64,000 nucleotides of DNA from Fibrisoma limi BUZ 3 (GTDB lineage: Bacteria > Bacteroidota > Bacteroidia > Cytophagales > Spirosomataceae). The first letter of the stretch is position 1; the number at the start of each line of letters is the position of its first letter. Under the pieces are notes generated by a model, which had not been told where the DNA came from, did not search any database, and saw nothing but the letters and a program-made list of their open reading frames with translations. Both the position numbers and the translations under genes were made by a program. Positions 26,110 to 34,649 of this stretch are shown here, piece after piece. Location of the stretch: assembly GCF_000296815.2 (NCBI RefSeq), contig NZ_CAIT01000009.1:1116001-1180000 (forward strand). Reading direction: 5' to 3'.

Positions 26110-27510
26110 TTATTGGCCTTGTAACGCGCTTTTTAATGCTGGCAACAGTTGATCAATGTCTCCAGCCCCGATGGTAACAAGTAAAGATGGCTGCGTTTGC
26201 TGTACTAAATTAACCAATTCTTCTTTGGTACACTGCCGTTTCGACGGAGCCTGCACATTTTGCAGAATCAAGTCCGACGTAACGCCTTCGATCGGCAATT
26301 CACGGGCGGGGTATATGTCCAGCAAAACCACCTGATCGGCCAGCGACAGGCTCTCGGCAAAGCCATCGGCAAAGTCACGCGTTCGGGTATACAGGTGCGG
26401 CTGAAACACCGCCATTAACGTACGATCGGGATACAAGGCTTTCACCGACGACAGGAAGGCCTTCACCTCGGCAGGGTGATGTGCATAGTCATCGATCAGA
26501 ACGGCCTGATCGGTTTTTAGTACGTACTCGAAACGCCGTCTGACACCCCGGTAACTGTTCAGCGCCGACCGGATAGCTCCCGGCTCAACGCCCAACTGCA
26601 ACGCAACGGCACCGGCGGCCACCGCATTTTCAACATTATGAAACCCTGGCACCAGTAACTGAATATCGGAGATAACGCCCTGCGGATACACCAGGTCAAA
26701 CACGAAACAGGCATTCTCGATCCGCAGGTTCTGGCTGTGATAATCGCCTTCCGTAAGCGAATACTGACGAACGGTCGCTTTTGTTTTATCCTTCAGCGAT
26801 AATCCTTTCTTCATGAACAGAACGCCAGGCTCGCCGACTTGATCCGGCTCAATCTGACTCACGAACTGCCCGAATGACTCCAGAACAGCGTCGTGTGCTC
26901 CATAAATATCGAGGTGGTCGGCATCAGTCGATGTCACGATTGCCAGGTGCGGAAACAGGGTCAGAAACGAACGGTCGAACTCATCCGCTTCCACGACGCA
27001 GACCACCGACCGGATGTCGTCGGCGGGTTCGTTGAGCAGGAAGTTGGTACCGTAATTGTTGGTAATACCGCCCAGAAAAGCCGCGCAGTTTACGCCCGCA
27101 TCCCGCAGGATATGCGCTATCATCGATGAGGTCGTGGTTTTACCGTGTGTTCCTGCCACCGCCACCGTTGTCATCTGCCCGGCCAGCAGGCCCAGCACCT
27201 GCGAACGCTTCTGGATGGTGAAGCCATTTTCCAGCAGAAAGACGTACTCCTTGTGATCTTTCGGTACGGCGGGCGTGTAGATCACCAATGTCTCGGCCGG
27301 ATTTTCGCGAAATGCCACCGGGATTGACTCGACAGACTCCAGAAAATGAATCGCCATGCCTTCCGACTGCAGCGCGTTCGTCAGAGACGTTGGTGTTTTG
27401 TCATACCCGGCCACTTCGTATCCGTTGATGCGAAACCAGCGGGCCAGGGCACTCATGCCGATTCCCCCAATACCAAGAAAATAGATGTACTTAAACTTGT
27501 CTAAGGTCAT
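26110..27510 (-). CDS. murC: UDP-N-acetylmuramate--L-alanine ligase
   Basis: MurC adds L-alanine to UDP-N-acetylmuramate in the cytoplasm, using ATP. The N-terminal motif YFLGIGGIGMSALARW binds the UDP sugar. The ATP loop is AVAGTHGKTTTSSMIAH. The central region has DADHLDIYG, and LIDDYAHHPAEVKA is the highly conserved C-terminal domain motif. The length of 466 residues is normal. The ATG at 27510 lies 8 bases beyond a low-complexity hairpin that fills the spacer from murG. Confidence 0.97.
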   Translation of the reverse strand: MTLDKFKYIYFLGIGGIGMSALARWFRINGYEVAGYDKTPTSLTNALQSEGMAIHFLESVESIPVAFRENPAETLVIYTPAVPKDHKEYVFLLENGFTIQKRSQVLGLLAGQMTTVAVAGTHGKTTTSSMIAHILRDAGVNCAAFLGGITNNYGTNFLLNEPADDIRSVVCVVEADEFDRSFLTLFPHLAIVTSTDADHLDIYGAHDAVLESFGQFVSQIEPDQVGEPGVLFMKKGLSLKDKTKATVRQYSLTEGDYHSQNLRIENACFVFDLVYPQGVISDIQLLVPGFHNVENAVAAGAVALQLGVEPGAIRSALNSYRGVRRRFEYVLKTDQAVLIDDYAHHPAEVKAFLSSVKALYPDRTLMAVFQPHLYTRTRDFADGFAESLSLADQVVLLDIYPARELPIEGVTSDLILQNVQAPSKRQCTKEELVNLVQQTQPSLLVTIGAGDIDQLLPALKSALQGQ

Positions 27511-27518
27511 AAGTGTGA

Positions 27519-27585
27519 GGGAGGAGAGGAGGAAAGGGAGGAGGAAAGGGAATACATAAACCTTCTCCTTACCTCCTCTCCTCCC
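27519..27585. repeat. Imperfect gene-junction hairpin (AGGA family)
   Basis: GGGAGGAGAGGAGG at 27519-27532 is the exact reverse complement of 27572-27585. The inner 20 or so bases pair imperfectly in the same register, and an alternative register is possible because the arms are built of GGA/GGAAA units. It fills the murG-murC spacer: 8 bases from the murG stop and 8 from the murC ATG. The family resembles 20559 and 60598. Confidence 0.8.
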
Positions 27586-27593
27586 TTTCCTCC

Positions 27594-28685
27594 TTATTTT
27601 TTCAATTTAATTACTTCTTCTGCAATTTCCCGGGCAGCATTGGGTCTGGCCAGCGTCCGGATTTGGGTACTTAGTTGTGTTCGTTTGGCGGCATCGTTGA
27701 GCAGGTTCAACGTAGTCGTTATTAATTCACTGCGGGCTGCCTGGTCCCGAACCAACAGGGCCGCATTACGTTCTACGAGGCTCATTGCGTTTTTGGTCTG
27801 GTGATCTTCCGAAGCCGCCGGAAATGGTACCAGAATGGCCGGTCGCCCGACCAGGCACAGCTCCGACACCGACAACGCTCCCGCACGGGACACCACGACG
27901 CTGGCCACGGCATAGGCCTTGTCCATGTCATAGATAAAATCGTACGCTTTCACAAGGGGCGAGTTTACAGCGGCAACGGCGGCTCTGGCCCGTTCAATGA
28001 ACGCCGGTCCTGTCTGCCAGACGACCTGCACCCCTGCATCGACGAACCGTTGCAAGGCCGGCTCCATGCTTTCGTTCAAGGTACGGGCGCCCTGGCTCCC
28101 ACCAATCACCAGCACTGTCGGGCGGTTACCCTCCAGGTCGAAAAGCGTCAATCCGGCGTCAAGCTGCTGGTCAGCAAACTGTATGTCTTTCCGAACCGGA
28201 TTTCCCGTCATGCGGATTTTTTCGGCGGGAAAGAACGCTTCCATGCCCGGATACGCCACACAGATTCGCTCCGCCCAGCGGGCCAGCACTTTGTTGGTTA
28301 GGCCCGCGTATGAATTCTGTTCCTGGATCAGAGCCGGGATACCTTTGAGTGATGCCGCCAGCAAGAGGGGGCCGCTGGCATACCCACCCACACCAACCGC
28401 TACGTCGGGGCGGAAATCGCGCACAATTTGCTGCGCCTTGATCAGGCTCCGGCCCAGTTTTAGCGGAAAAGCCAGATTATCGAGTGTCAGTTCCCGTTTA
28501 ATACCGACCACTGGTAGCCCGACGATAGAGTAGCCAGCCCGGGGCACTTTCTCCATTTCCATCTTACCTTCGGCCCCTACGAACAGAATATTCGTAGTCG
28601 GGTCCATTGCTTTCAACTCGTTGGCAATGGCTATGGCCGGGTAAATGTGGCCGCCGGTTCCACCCCCGCTAATAATTACATTCAT
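27594..28685 (-). CDS. murG: UDP-N-acetylglucosamine--N-acetylmuramyl-pyrophosphoryl-undecaprenol transferase
   Basis: MurG converts lipid I to lipid II at the inner face of the cytoplasmic membrane. The N-terminal glycine loop IISGGGTGGHIYPAIAIANE is unmistakable. GVGGYASGP and the donor-binding VIGGSQGARTLNE loop follow. VVSRAGALSVSEL and PAILVPFPAASEDHQTKNA form the UDP-GlcNAc binding region. The length of 363 residues is normal. The gene is enclosed by two spacer hairpins, at 27519-27585 and 28691-28775. Confidence 0.97.
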   Translation of the reverse strand: MNVIISGGGTGGHIYPAIAIANELKAMDPTTNILFVGAEGKMEMEKVPRAGYSIVGLPVVGIKRELTLDNLAFPLKLGRSLIKAQQIVRDFRPDVAVGVGGYASGPLLLAASLKGIPALIQEQNSYAGLTNKVLARWAERICVAYPGMEAFFPAEKIRMTGNPVRKDIQFADQQLDAGLTLFDLEGNRPTVLVIGGSQGARTLNESMEPALQRFVDAGVQVVWQTGPAFIERARAAVAAVNSPLVKAYDFIYDMDKAYAVASVVVSRAGALSVSELCLVGRPAILVPFPAASEDHQTKNAMSLVERNAALLVRDQAARSELITTTLNLLNDAAKRTQLSTQIRTLARPNAAREIAEEVIKLKK

Positions 28686-28690
28686 TCGGT

Positions 28691-28775
28691 TTGTGGTTTG
28701 TAGTTCGTAGTTTGTGGTTAGTTGATGCGCGGGTACCTTTACTCAACCCAACTACAAACTACCCACTACGAACTA
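28691..28775. repeat. Imperfect gene-junction hairpin (GTTTGTAG family)
   Basis: TAGTTCGTAGT at 28701-28711 pairs exactly with 28765-28775, and the inner GTTTGTGGTTAG and ACTACAAACTAC segments pair with gaps. Both arms are degenerate copies of GTTTGTGGTTTGTAG units, so several foldings are possible. The right edge is 2 bases from the ftsW stop, and the left repeat reaches within about 5-15 bases of the murG ATG. Confidence 0.75.
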
Positions 28776-28777
28776 AC

Positions 28778-29905
28778 TTAAATTTTACTTTCATCCACCT
28801 CTTCCCGACTGACACTCAGCACAATGCCTATGGCCAGGCCGGTGAAGATCAGCGACGTACCACCCATACTCAGTAACGGGAGCGGCTGTCCCGTTACCGG
28901 GGCTAAGCCGACTGCTACGCAAATACTGGCAAAGGCCTGAAACACAATACTGAATGTCAGGCCGGCCGACAGTAGCCCCCCAAACGGTCGGGTTGTTTTC
29001 TGGATGGCTTTCATGCCACGCCACAAAAACCAGAGGTAGGCCATAATGACCGGTAGGCCACCAAACAGCAGCCCGTATTCCTCAACGATGATGGCAAAAA
29101 TGAAATCGGAGAATGGGTTAGGCAACGTATTCCGCTGGTGACTGTTGCCGGGCCCCTGCCCTGTCAGTCCACCGTTGGCCAGGGCGATATACGACTGCTC
29201 TACCTGATACACGATGGTGTCGGAGTCCATGAAATTTTTCATCCGGTTCGTAGCCGTACCGAGTCGTTGACCCACGGCCAGCGCAATGCCGCCAACCACG
29301 ACGCAGAATACGACCATGCTCGTCAGGTAGCGCACCGGCACCCGCCCGATGTACATCAGCAGGAAGCAGGTTGCACCGAGCAGTAGCGCCGTTGACGTAT
29401 TGGAGAGGATAATCAGGGCACAGATCACCCCAATCCAGATGATCAGGTTGACCAGTACGCTTGGATCATGCATAAATCGTTGGCGCTTGGCCAGCATGGC
29501 TGCCAGATTCGAGATGAGGGCCAGCTTCGCCAAGTCGGATGGCTGAAACGTCTGGTTGATGATCGGGATAGTTACCCAGCGGGATGCGTCGTTTAACGTG
29601 GAGCCTTTGAAAAACGCCCACAGCAGCAGTGGAATCGATAACCACAGCCCAAACTTTGATAATCGGGCGTAGTAGATGTAGTTGATCTTGTGCGCAAAGT
29701 ACGTACAGACCAACCCCAGCATCAGCAGGGAGCCGTGCTTAAGCAGAAAGACTTCCGTGTTGCCGTCGAGTTCGCGAAACGCTTTGGTACCTGTTGCACT
29801 GTACACAACCAGCACACTCATGATAGACAGGTATAATACGATCCACCAGATTTGCCGGTCACCTTTGAGGTTGTTCCGTATCCAGTCGCGAATTGAAAAG
29901 GTCAT
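28778..29905 (-). CDS. ftsW: Peptidoglycan glycosyltransferase FtsW
   Basis: FtsW is a SEDS-family polytopic membrane enzyme that polymerises glycan strands at the septum with FtsI. About ten hydrophobic segments are visible over 375 residues. SEDS hallmarks are GSTLNDASRWVTIPIINQTFQPSDLAKL and, towards the C-terminus, SHQRNTLPNPFSDFIFAIIVEEYG and LPLLSMGGTSLI, each conserved across FtsW/RodA. Placement between murD and murG is the standard dcw order and favours FtsW over RodA. Confidence 0.95.
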   Translation of the reverse strand: MTFSIRDWIRNNLKGDRQIWWIVLYLSIMSVLVVYSATGTKAFRELDGNTEVFLLKHGSLLMLGLVCTYFAHKINYIYYARLSKFGLWLSIPLLLWAFFKGSTLNDASRWVTIPIINQTFQPSDLAKLALISNLAAMLAKRQRFMHDPSVLVNLIIWIGVICALIILSNTSTALLLGATCFLLMYIGRVPVRYLTSMVVFCVVVGGIALAVGQRLGTATNRMKNFMDSDTIVYQVEQSYIALANGGLTGQGPGNSHQRNTLPNPFSDFIFAIIVEEYGLLFGGLPVIMAYLWFLWRGMKAIQKTTRPFGGLLSAGLTFSIVFQAFASICVAVGLAPVTGQPLPLLSMGGTSLIFTGLAIGIVLSVSREEVDESKI

Positions 29906-29942
29906 GGTTCTATCAATAAATCGTCGCTGAATTAGCTATTCC

Positions 29943-31298
29943 TTACTGCTGACTATTCACCAGCGCCTGCACCGCGGCCTTGAACTGGTTGCCACGGTCT
30001 TCGTAATTTTTGAATAAATCGAAGCTGGCGCAGGCCGGCGACAGCAACACGACATCGCCCGGCTGGCCCAGCGCCAATCCTCTTGCAACAGCGTCCTGAA
30101 CGCGCTGCGTTTCATAAATCACGGGCACTTTACCCTCGAAATATGCTACCAATTTATGATTATCTGCGCCCAGACACACCAGTGCTTTTACCTTCCGGCG
30201 TACCAGTTCTTCAATCTGACTGTAATCGTTGCCTTTGTCCAGCCCGCCCGCAATCCAGATCGTCGGGGACGTCATACTCGACAGGGCATAAAAGACGGAA
30301 TCAACGTTGGTTGCTTTGGAATCATTGATGAACTGAACTCCGTTGATGGTACCGGCCGGTTCGAGTCGGTGTGGGGCGTTCTGAAAGGTTCGTAACCCCT
30401 CAGCGATCGCTTCGTCACCCACCCCAACTGACAATGCCGCCAGCACAGCCGCCAGCATATTGATCGCGTTGTGCGGCCCACGCAGTGGCGTTTCGTCTTG
30501 AGCGATCTGAAACGTGCGATTGTCGCACTGCGCTGTTAACTGGCCGTCGCGCAGATAGCCCCCCGGCACCGGCTGCGTCTCGAGCGAAACAGGTAGTCGA
30601 CGTACTGACGGCCCGCGTTTCGTCAACCCGTCAAGAATGGGTTGGTTTTCCTGAAAGAATATGAAAGAGCTGTCCGGCTGCATGTTCTGCAAAATCCGGA
30701 ATTTAGAGTCGACGTAGTTCTGAAAGTTGTACCCGTAGCGGTCGAGGTGATCCGGCGTAATATTAAGCAGAACAGCCGTGTCGAGCCGGGTTTGGTACAT
30801 ATCGTCCAGTTGAAAGCTGCTTAACTCAAGTACGTAGTAATCAAACGTATCATTGATAACCTGCTCGGCGAAGCTATCGCCAATGTTGCCGGCAAGTCCT
30901 ACATTCAGACCGGCCGTTTTCAGCAGGTGATAAATCAGCAGCGTGGTAGTGGTTTTTCCGTTGCTACCGGTGATGCCAATCAGCCGGGCCCGGGTATAGC
31001 GAGCGGCAAATTCAATCTCCGAAATAACAGGCGTTCCCTGGTCCTTTAGTTTCTGTACCAGCGGTACCGTACCCGGAATGCCCGGACTTTTTACAACCTC
31101 GGTAGCATCCAGAATACGCTCTTCCGTATGTTGTCCTTCTTCAAACGGGATACCGGCCGCCTGTAGCGTAGTGCGGTAGTCTTCTTTCAGGCTTCCCCGA
31201 TCCGACAGAAACACTTCATACCCTTTTGCCTGCCCCAGCAGGGCCGCTCCAACACCACTTTCTCCTCCACCCAGAATTACCAGTTTCTTTGCTGCCAT
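29943..31298 (-). CDS. murD: UDP-N-acetylmuramoyl-L-alanine--D-glutamate ligase
   Basis: MurD adds D-glutamate to UDP-MurNAc-L-Ala. The N-terminus KLVILGGGESGVGAALLG binds the uridine nucleotide. The ATP loop is GITGSNGKTTTTLLIYHLL. Further motifs are LELSSFQLDD, LNITPDHLDRYG, and FINDSKATNVDSVFYAL, which is typical of MurD. The length of 451 residues is normal. It starts the second part of the split dcw cluster, after the mscL terminator. The spacer to ftsW is 37 bases and has no hairpin. Confidence 0.97.
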   Translation of the reverse strand: MAAKKLVILGGGESGVGAALLGQAKGYEVFLSDRGSLKEDYRTTLQAAGIPFEEGQHTEERILDATEVVKSPGIPGTVPLVQKLKDQGTPVISEIEFAARYTRARLIGITGSNGKTTTTLLIYHLLKTAGLNVGLAGNIGDSFAEQVINDTFDYYVLELSSFQLDDMYQTRLDTAVLLNITPDHLDRYGYNFQNYVDSKFRILQNMQPDSSFIFFQENQPILDGLTKRGPSVRRLPVSLETQPVPGGYLRDGQLTAQCDNRTFQIAQDETPLRGPHNAINMLAAVLAALSVGVGDEAIAEGLRTFQNAPHRLEPAGTINGVQFINDSKATNVDSVFYALSSMTSPTIWIAGGLDKGNDYSQIEELVRRKVKALVCLGADNHKLVAYFEGKVPVIYETQRVQDAVARGLALGQPGDVVLLSPACASFDLFKNYEDRGNQFKAAVQALVNSQQ

Positions 31299-31336
31299 AC
31301 GTAGTTATTACCAGTAGCAAAGTAACGCATAAATAA

Positions 31337-31365
31337 AAAAGCCCCGGCTACAAACCGCGGCTTTT
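31337..31365 (-). terminator. Terminator between mscL and murD
   Basis: AAAAGCCCCGG (31337-31347) pairs with CCGCGGCTTTT (31355-31365) with one mismatch and a 7-base loop. On the minus strand it is followed by T-rich sequence, so it ends transcription coming from mscL. It implies murD has its own promoter between here and 31298. Confidence 0.7.
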
Positions 31366-31386
31366 CATTCAGCTTTATCCGTCTGA

Positions 31387-31719
31387 TTATTCTTTGGCCG
31401 CTAATGAATTCGAAAAACGAAGCCGATTGGCAGCCTTAACAATCAGAAAGATAACCCAGGCGATAACCAGAAACTGAATCAGAACATTCAGGAAATTTCC
31501 GTAGCGAATGGCCACCTCCGGCGTTGTTCCAACGGCTTCTTTCAGCACGATTTTCAACTGGCTGAAATCAATCCCCCCAATGATAAGACCCAATACCGGG
31601 TTAATAATGTCTTCGACGAGCGATGTCGTGATTTTACCAAAAGCCGCCCCGATGACGATACCAACGGCCAGATCAAGAACATTTCCCTGAGCAATAAACG
31701 TGCGAAATTCGTTAAGCAT
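31387..31719 (-). CDS. mscL: Large-conductance mechanosensitive channel
   Basis: MscL opens at high membrane tension to release solutes after osmotic downshock. Residues 1-50 contain the first helix with [23 protein letters not shown], the conserved gate region. The second helix is near 79-96 ([17 protein letters not shown]). At 110 residues it is shorter than typical homologues near 130-140 and seems to lack most of the cytoplasmic helical bundle, ending in NSLAAKE. It is the last gene of the insert between mraY and murD. A terminator follows. Confidence 0.93.
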   Translation of the reverse strand: MLNEFRTFIAQGNVLDLAVGIVIGAAFGKITTSLVEDIINPVLGLIIGGIDFSQLKIVLKEAVGTTPEVAIRYGNFLNVLIQFLVIAWVIFLIVKAANRLRFSNSLAAKE

Positions 31720-31800
31720 ATACGGTTTGTTTAAGTGAATATTGACTTGAAAAGCTACTGAAAGTTCTTGTTAATATATGTCGAATCAATGATTTAACGT

Positions 31801-32760
31801 TTACTTCTCTTTCTTCCGGAACGTACTGACGTTGTACACTAATCCGACTGCCAGCGTCTGCTGGACTTGAAGATTCGTGCTGAAGTCCTCGTCGTACAGC
31901 GCAATGAAGCCAAACGTCGTAGTGAGGTACCGGTTGATTTTAGCCGTTATGAGTACGTCCAACCGGTGATCAATGGCATCAAGCTGCTGGTAGTTAGCAA
32001 AGAGTTGATATCGGGTGTTGATGCTGATGTTCTCCGAGAGATTGCGGTTCAACGAAGCCTGCAACTGCAACGCCAGCCATTCCGTTCGCACCGATCGACC
32101 CGGCTCCACGCCATAGGCCACCGCGTTCGGGTTACGAACCGGTATGCCGTTCACCTCACTGAACCGAACCTCATTGTCGGCCAGGAATGTGAATCGGGGT
32201 GCAAAGGGACTAAGCCGGACGGCAATCCACTCGTTCGGTTTAAGGGCCAATCCCCAGGCAAGCGTAAGTTGTCCGGGAGCCAGAAAATTGGAGATCTTGA
32301 ACCGCTCCTGCCCGGGACCAAGCTTATCGTAGCGATACCCTGTTGTGAAAAACGAATTGAACGTCCCCGACATAAACAGGTCCAGTTTCGGTGAAATTTT
32401 ATACCCTGCCACCGAATTCAGGAAAATCTGGTCGGCCGACTTCCGTGTCGTACCCGTCTGTGTGACGTACCCCAATTGAAGATCAGCCGTGTTGTCCCAC
32501 GACCATCTCGCTTTTTCGTACAAAGCCCGGGCTGCAACCACAGCCCCGATAGCAAAGGAATTGGTGCCCCCACCGGTCCAGTTGCTGAATGAAGCCTGAT
32601 TAAAATTGATCCCACCACTGAAGGATTTCTGCCAATACGTAGTGTCTTTCAGAACGACAGCGACTGTGTCTTTGAAGTTAGTTGTGACAACGGTAGAATC
32701 CTGCGCCATAGCAAGGCTACCGCTCGCCCAGGCAAGGAGCAGCCAGATAAACTTTTTCAT
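31801..32760 (-). CDS. DUF3078 outer-membrane-like protein
   Basis: A signal peptide (MKKFIWLLLAWASGSLAMAQ) precedes a beta-rich protein with the DUF3078 opening WQKSFSGGINFNQASFSNW and alternating hydrophobic strands typical of outer-membrane barrels (KLDLFMSGTFNSFFTTGY, LGYVTQTGTTR). The length is 319 residues. The family is widespread in Bacteroidota and uncharacterised. It lies between the MscS-like gene and mscL on the same strand, with 57 and 81 base spacers, suggesting shared transcription with envelope or osmotic-stress genes. Confidence 0.82.
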   Translation of the reverse strand: MKKFIWLLLAWASGSLAMAQDSTVVTTNFKDTVAVVLKDTTYWQKSFSGGINFNQASFSNWTGGGTNSFAIGAVVAARALYEKARWSWDNTADLQLGYVTQTGTTRKSADQIFLNSVAGYKISPKLDLFMSGTFNSFFTTGYRYDKLGPGQERFKISNFLAPGQLTLAWGLALKPNEWIAVRLSPFAPRFTFLADNEVRFSEVNGIPVRNPNAVAYGVEPGRSVRTEWLALQLQASLNRNLSENISINTRYQLFANYQQLDAIDHRLDVLITAKINRYLTTTFGFIALYDEDFSTNLQVQQTLAVGLVYNVSTFRKKEK

Positions 32761-32817
32761 GATGTAGTTGTAGCGAATGGAGGTTGAACCGTCAGCTAAC
32801 GTACTGATAAATACCGT

Positions 32818-33645
32818 TTAATCAAATACCTCTACTTTTTTCATCTGTAAAGCCTGAAGCGGAATAATGGTGGTAGTCTCGCCTGTCCGAAGAGTCATTG
32901 ACGTACTATCAATCTTTATGATCTGCCCTTTTACTTCGTCGATCTGAATGGTCTGCCCTTCTTTGAAGCGGTTTTTCGAATAAAATGATGAAAGAATATT
33001 AGCCATCACGTCGCGTGAAGCCAGACCGTAACCGGCGGCAAATGCAAAGATGATACCGCCAATAATCAGGTTAAAACTTGACTCCAGCAGTTCGGTGTTC
33101 AACCCGGCCTGCCCAAGGGCGTTGATGAGCGTAATGATCAGGAAGAAGAAAAACACGAGCGTTCCCAGCATTCGTCCACCGCTGATGTTGAAGGAGTTGC
33201 AGAGACCGATTACAAACTTTTTTAAGCCTTCTGAAATGAACAGCCCCACAACCAGCATCAGCCCGGCCACAATTAGTTTTGGAATCAGGTTTGTAATGCC
33301 CAGCACCAGATCAGTCAGTGCTGCTACGGCCAGCATCTCGGCGGCTGCCGTAGCGAAGATCAACACGATAAAAAAGTACAACACCTGCGCCAGCGCACGA
33401 CTGACTTTAATGTCGGTGTTCATGCGCCGGACAAGATCGATGTCGTTCAATTGCTCCCCTATCTTATCGATGCCTATTTTTCGTAACACCGTTTGCACCA
33501 GATTACGAACCAGTCGGGCAATAAGCAACCCCAGCAACAGGATCACGATGGCGCTGATCAGCCGGGGAATGAAATTGACTAACTGATTGATCAGGCCAAC
33601 GGCAATATTGGATAGAATTTCCTGCAGATTGGGTATGTTGTTCAT
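32818..33645 (-). CDS. MscS-like mechanosensitive channel family protein
   Basis: The ATG at 33645 gives MNNIPNLQEILSNIAVG, a 275-residue protein. Hydrophobic helices are at about residues 17-45 (FIPRLISAIVILLLGLLIARLV), 80-110 and 150-200, with the cytosolic beta domain at the end (EGQTIQIDEVKGQIIKIDST and TTIIPLQALQMKK). This arrangement matches small MscS-type channels of Bacteroidota that carry the TM-helix repeat. The longer frame from 33732 overlaps the preceding 64-residue gene and is less likely. The cytoplasmic vestibule domain is short, so the gating properties are uncertain. Confidence 0.8.
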   Translation of the reverse strand: MNNIPNLQEILSNIAVGLINQLVNFIPRLISAIVILLLGLLIARLVRNLVQTVLRKIGIDKIGEQLNDIDLVRRMNTDIKVSRALAQVLYFFIVLIFATAAAEMLAVAALTDLVLGITNLIPKLIVAGLMLVVGLFISEGLKKFVIGLCNSFNISGGRMLGTLVFFFFLIITLINALGQAGLNTELLESSFNLIIGGIIFAFAAGYGLASRDVMANILSSFYSKNRFKEGQTIQIDEVKGQIIKIDSTSMTLRTGETTTIIPLQALQMKKVEVFD

Positions 33646-33658
33646 GATTGAGGGGACA

Positions 33659-33853
33659 TCACTGGGGTTGGTTTTCGTTCGGTAGGAGTTCGCACACGAA
33701 AACGGTAAAGGCCGCAAAAATGTCGTAGGCATACACCTCTACGACCTGAAGAGAATTTCGGATCATGTCAATCTCCGAAATCACTTCCTGCTTCAGGTAA
33801 GGCGGACAGGATGCATCCGGCTCCAATGCTTTAAAGGGATTTGTATTTTCCAT
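33659..33853 (-). CDS. 64-residue protein downstream of the sigma factor
   Basis: The small open frame MENTNPFKALEPDASCPPYL and so on fits exactly between the sigma factor (12 bases) and the MscS-like gene (13 bases), which is why I accept it as real. The sequence has an acidic, Pro- and Cys-containing N-terminus and a mildly hydrophobic C-terminal half (VEVYAYDIFAAFTVFV). No family is recognised. Its position directly after an ECF sigma factor, where an anti-sigma gene often sits, makes an interaction with the sigma factor worth testing. That is inference. Confidence 0.6.
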   Translation of the reverse strand: MENTNPFKALEPDASCPPYLKQEVISEIDMIRNSLQVVEVYAYDIFAAFTVFVCELLPNENQPQ

Positions 33854-33865
33854 GGGGTTAGCAAC

Positions 33866-34471
33866 TCAACGAAAAGGCCATTTAACGGATAATACGGCCT
33901 TCAAGGCCAGCAGCAACCAGAATACGGCCCCTTCCAGGTAGTACTTGCGCAACTTATCCCGCGTCCGTTTGAGCCGCATCTTAATGGCGCTCTCGGTCGT
34001 TTGATGCATGTCGGCGATGTCACGAATACTGAAATCGTCCTGGTACTTCATCATCAGTATACTCTGCTCCTCGGGTGTCAGTTGATTCATGGCCCGTTGC
34101 AGTTGCTGTACCTGCATTTCAGCAAGCTCGGTCGTATCCTCGTCGTCGCTTACGTCGACCAGTTCCCACCCCTCATCCATATACACTTCATGGCGATGTT
34201 GGGATGACCTAACCTGATCCACGCAGTAGTTGTACGTGATAGAATACAGCCAGGTCGAAAACTTTGCCTGCCTCTGGTAGCTGCCGAGTTTGATAACCAG
34301 GCGGAGAAAAATATCATGCGCCATATCCTCGGCGCGCATGGGGTCTTTGGTAAATGACAGACACTTACGATACACCTTGTCGCAGTAGCGCTCATACAAC
34401 GCTTCAAAATAAGCGTTCCGCTGCGTTTCGATGTACAGGCTGACTAGCTCTTCGTCGGCAATCCCTTTCAT
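33866..34471 (-). CDS. ECF RNA polymerase sigma factor with hydrophobic C-terminal tail
   Basis: Region 2 reads YCDKVYRKCLSFTKDPMRAE-DMAHDIF then KFSTWLYSITYNYCVDQVR, which are classical sigma-70 region 2 features. Region 4 reads LTPEEQSILMMKYQDDFS, then IRDIADMHQTTESAIKMRLKR, the helix-turn-helix. Beyond region 4 the last 20 or so residues are strongly hydrophobic (AVFWLLLALKAVLSV) and end with a basic PFR, a tail absent from its paralogue. It may tether the protein to the membrane. It is followed by the 64-residue gene, with 12 bases between. Confidence 0.9.
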   Translation of the reverse strand: MKGIADEELVSLYIETQRNAYFEALYERYCDKVYRKCLSFTKDPMRAEDMAHDIFLRLVIKLGSYQRQAKFSTWLYSITYNYCVDQVRSSQHRHEVYMDEGWELVDVSDDEDTTELAEMQVQQLQRAMNQLTPEEQSILMMKYQDDFSIRDIADMHQTTESAIKMRLKRTRDKLRKYYLEGAVFWLLLALKAVLSVKWPFR

Positions 34472-34562
34472 TCAGTACAAGTGATTGAGATTAAGACAGG
34501 AAATCAACGGAAAGTAACGGATTCGCTCAATCAGCCCTAAAAGAAATCTCTTACTGAAAGAA

Positions 34563-34585
34563 AAGCCCGGCACAAAGCCAGGCTT
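34563..34585 (-). terminator. Terminator after the second ECF sigma factor
   Basis: AAGCCCGGC (34563-34571) and GCCAGGCTT (34577-34585) form a 9-bp stem with one G-T pair and loop ACAAA. On the minus strand the stem is followed by a T-rich run, so it ends the transcript of the 34650-35201 gene before the next sigma gene. Confidence 0.75.
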
Positions 34586-34649
34586 CTGCTACTCTATACG
34601 GTGGTATAATCAGTCGCTTCAAGGCGCGTACCTGTTATCTACGTGGCAT

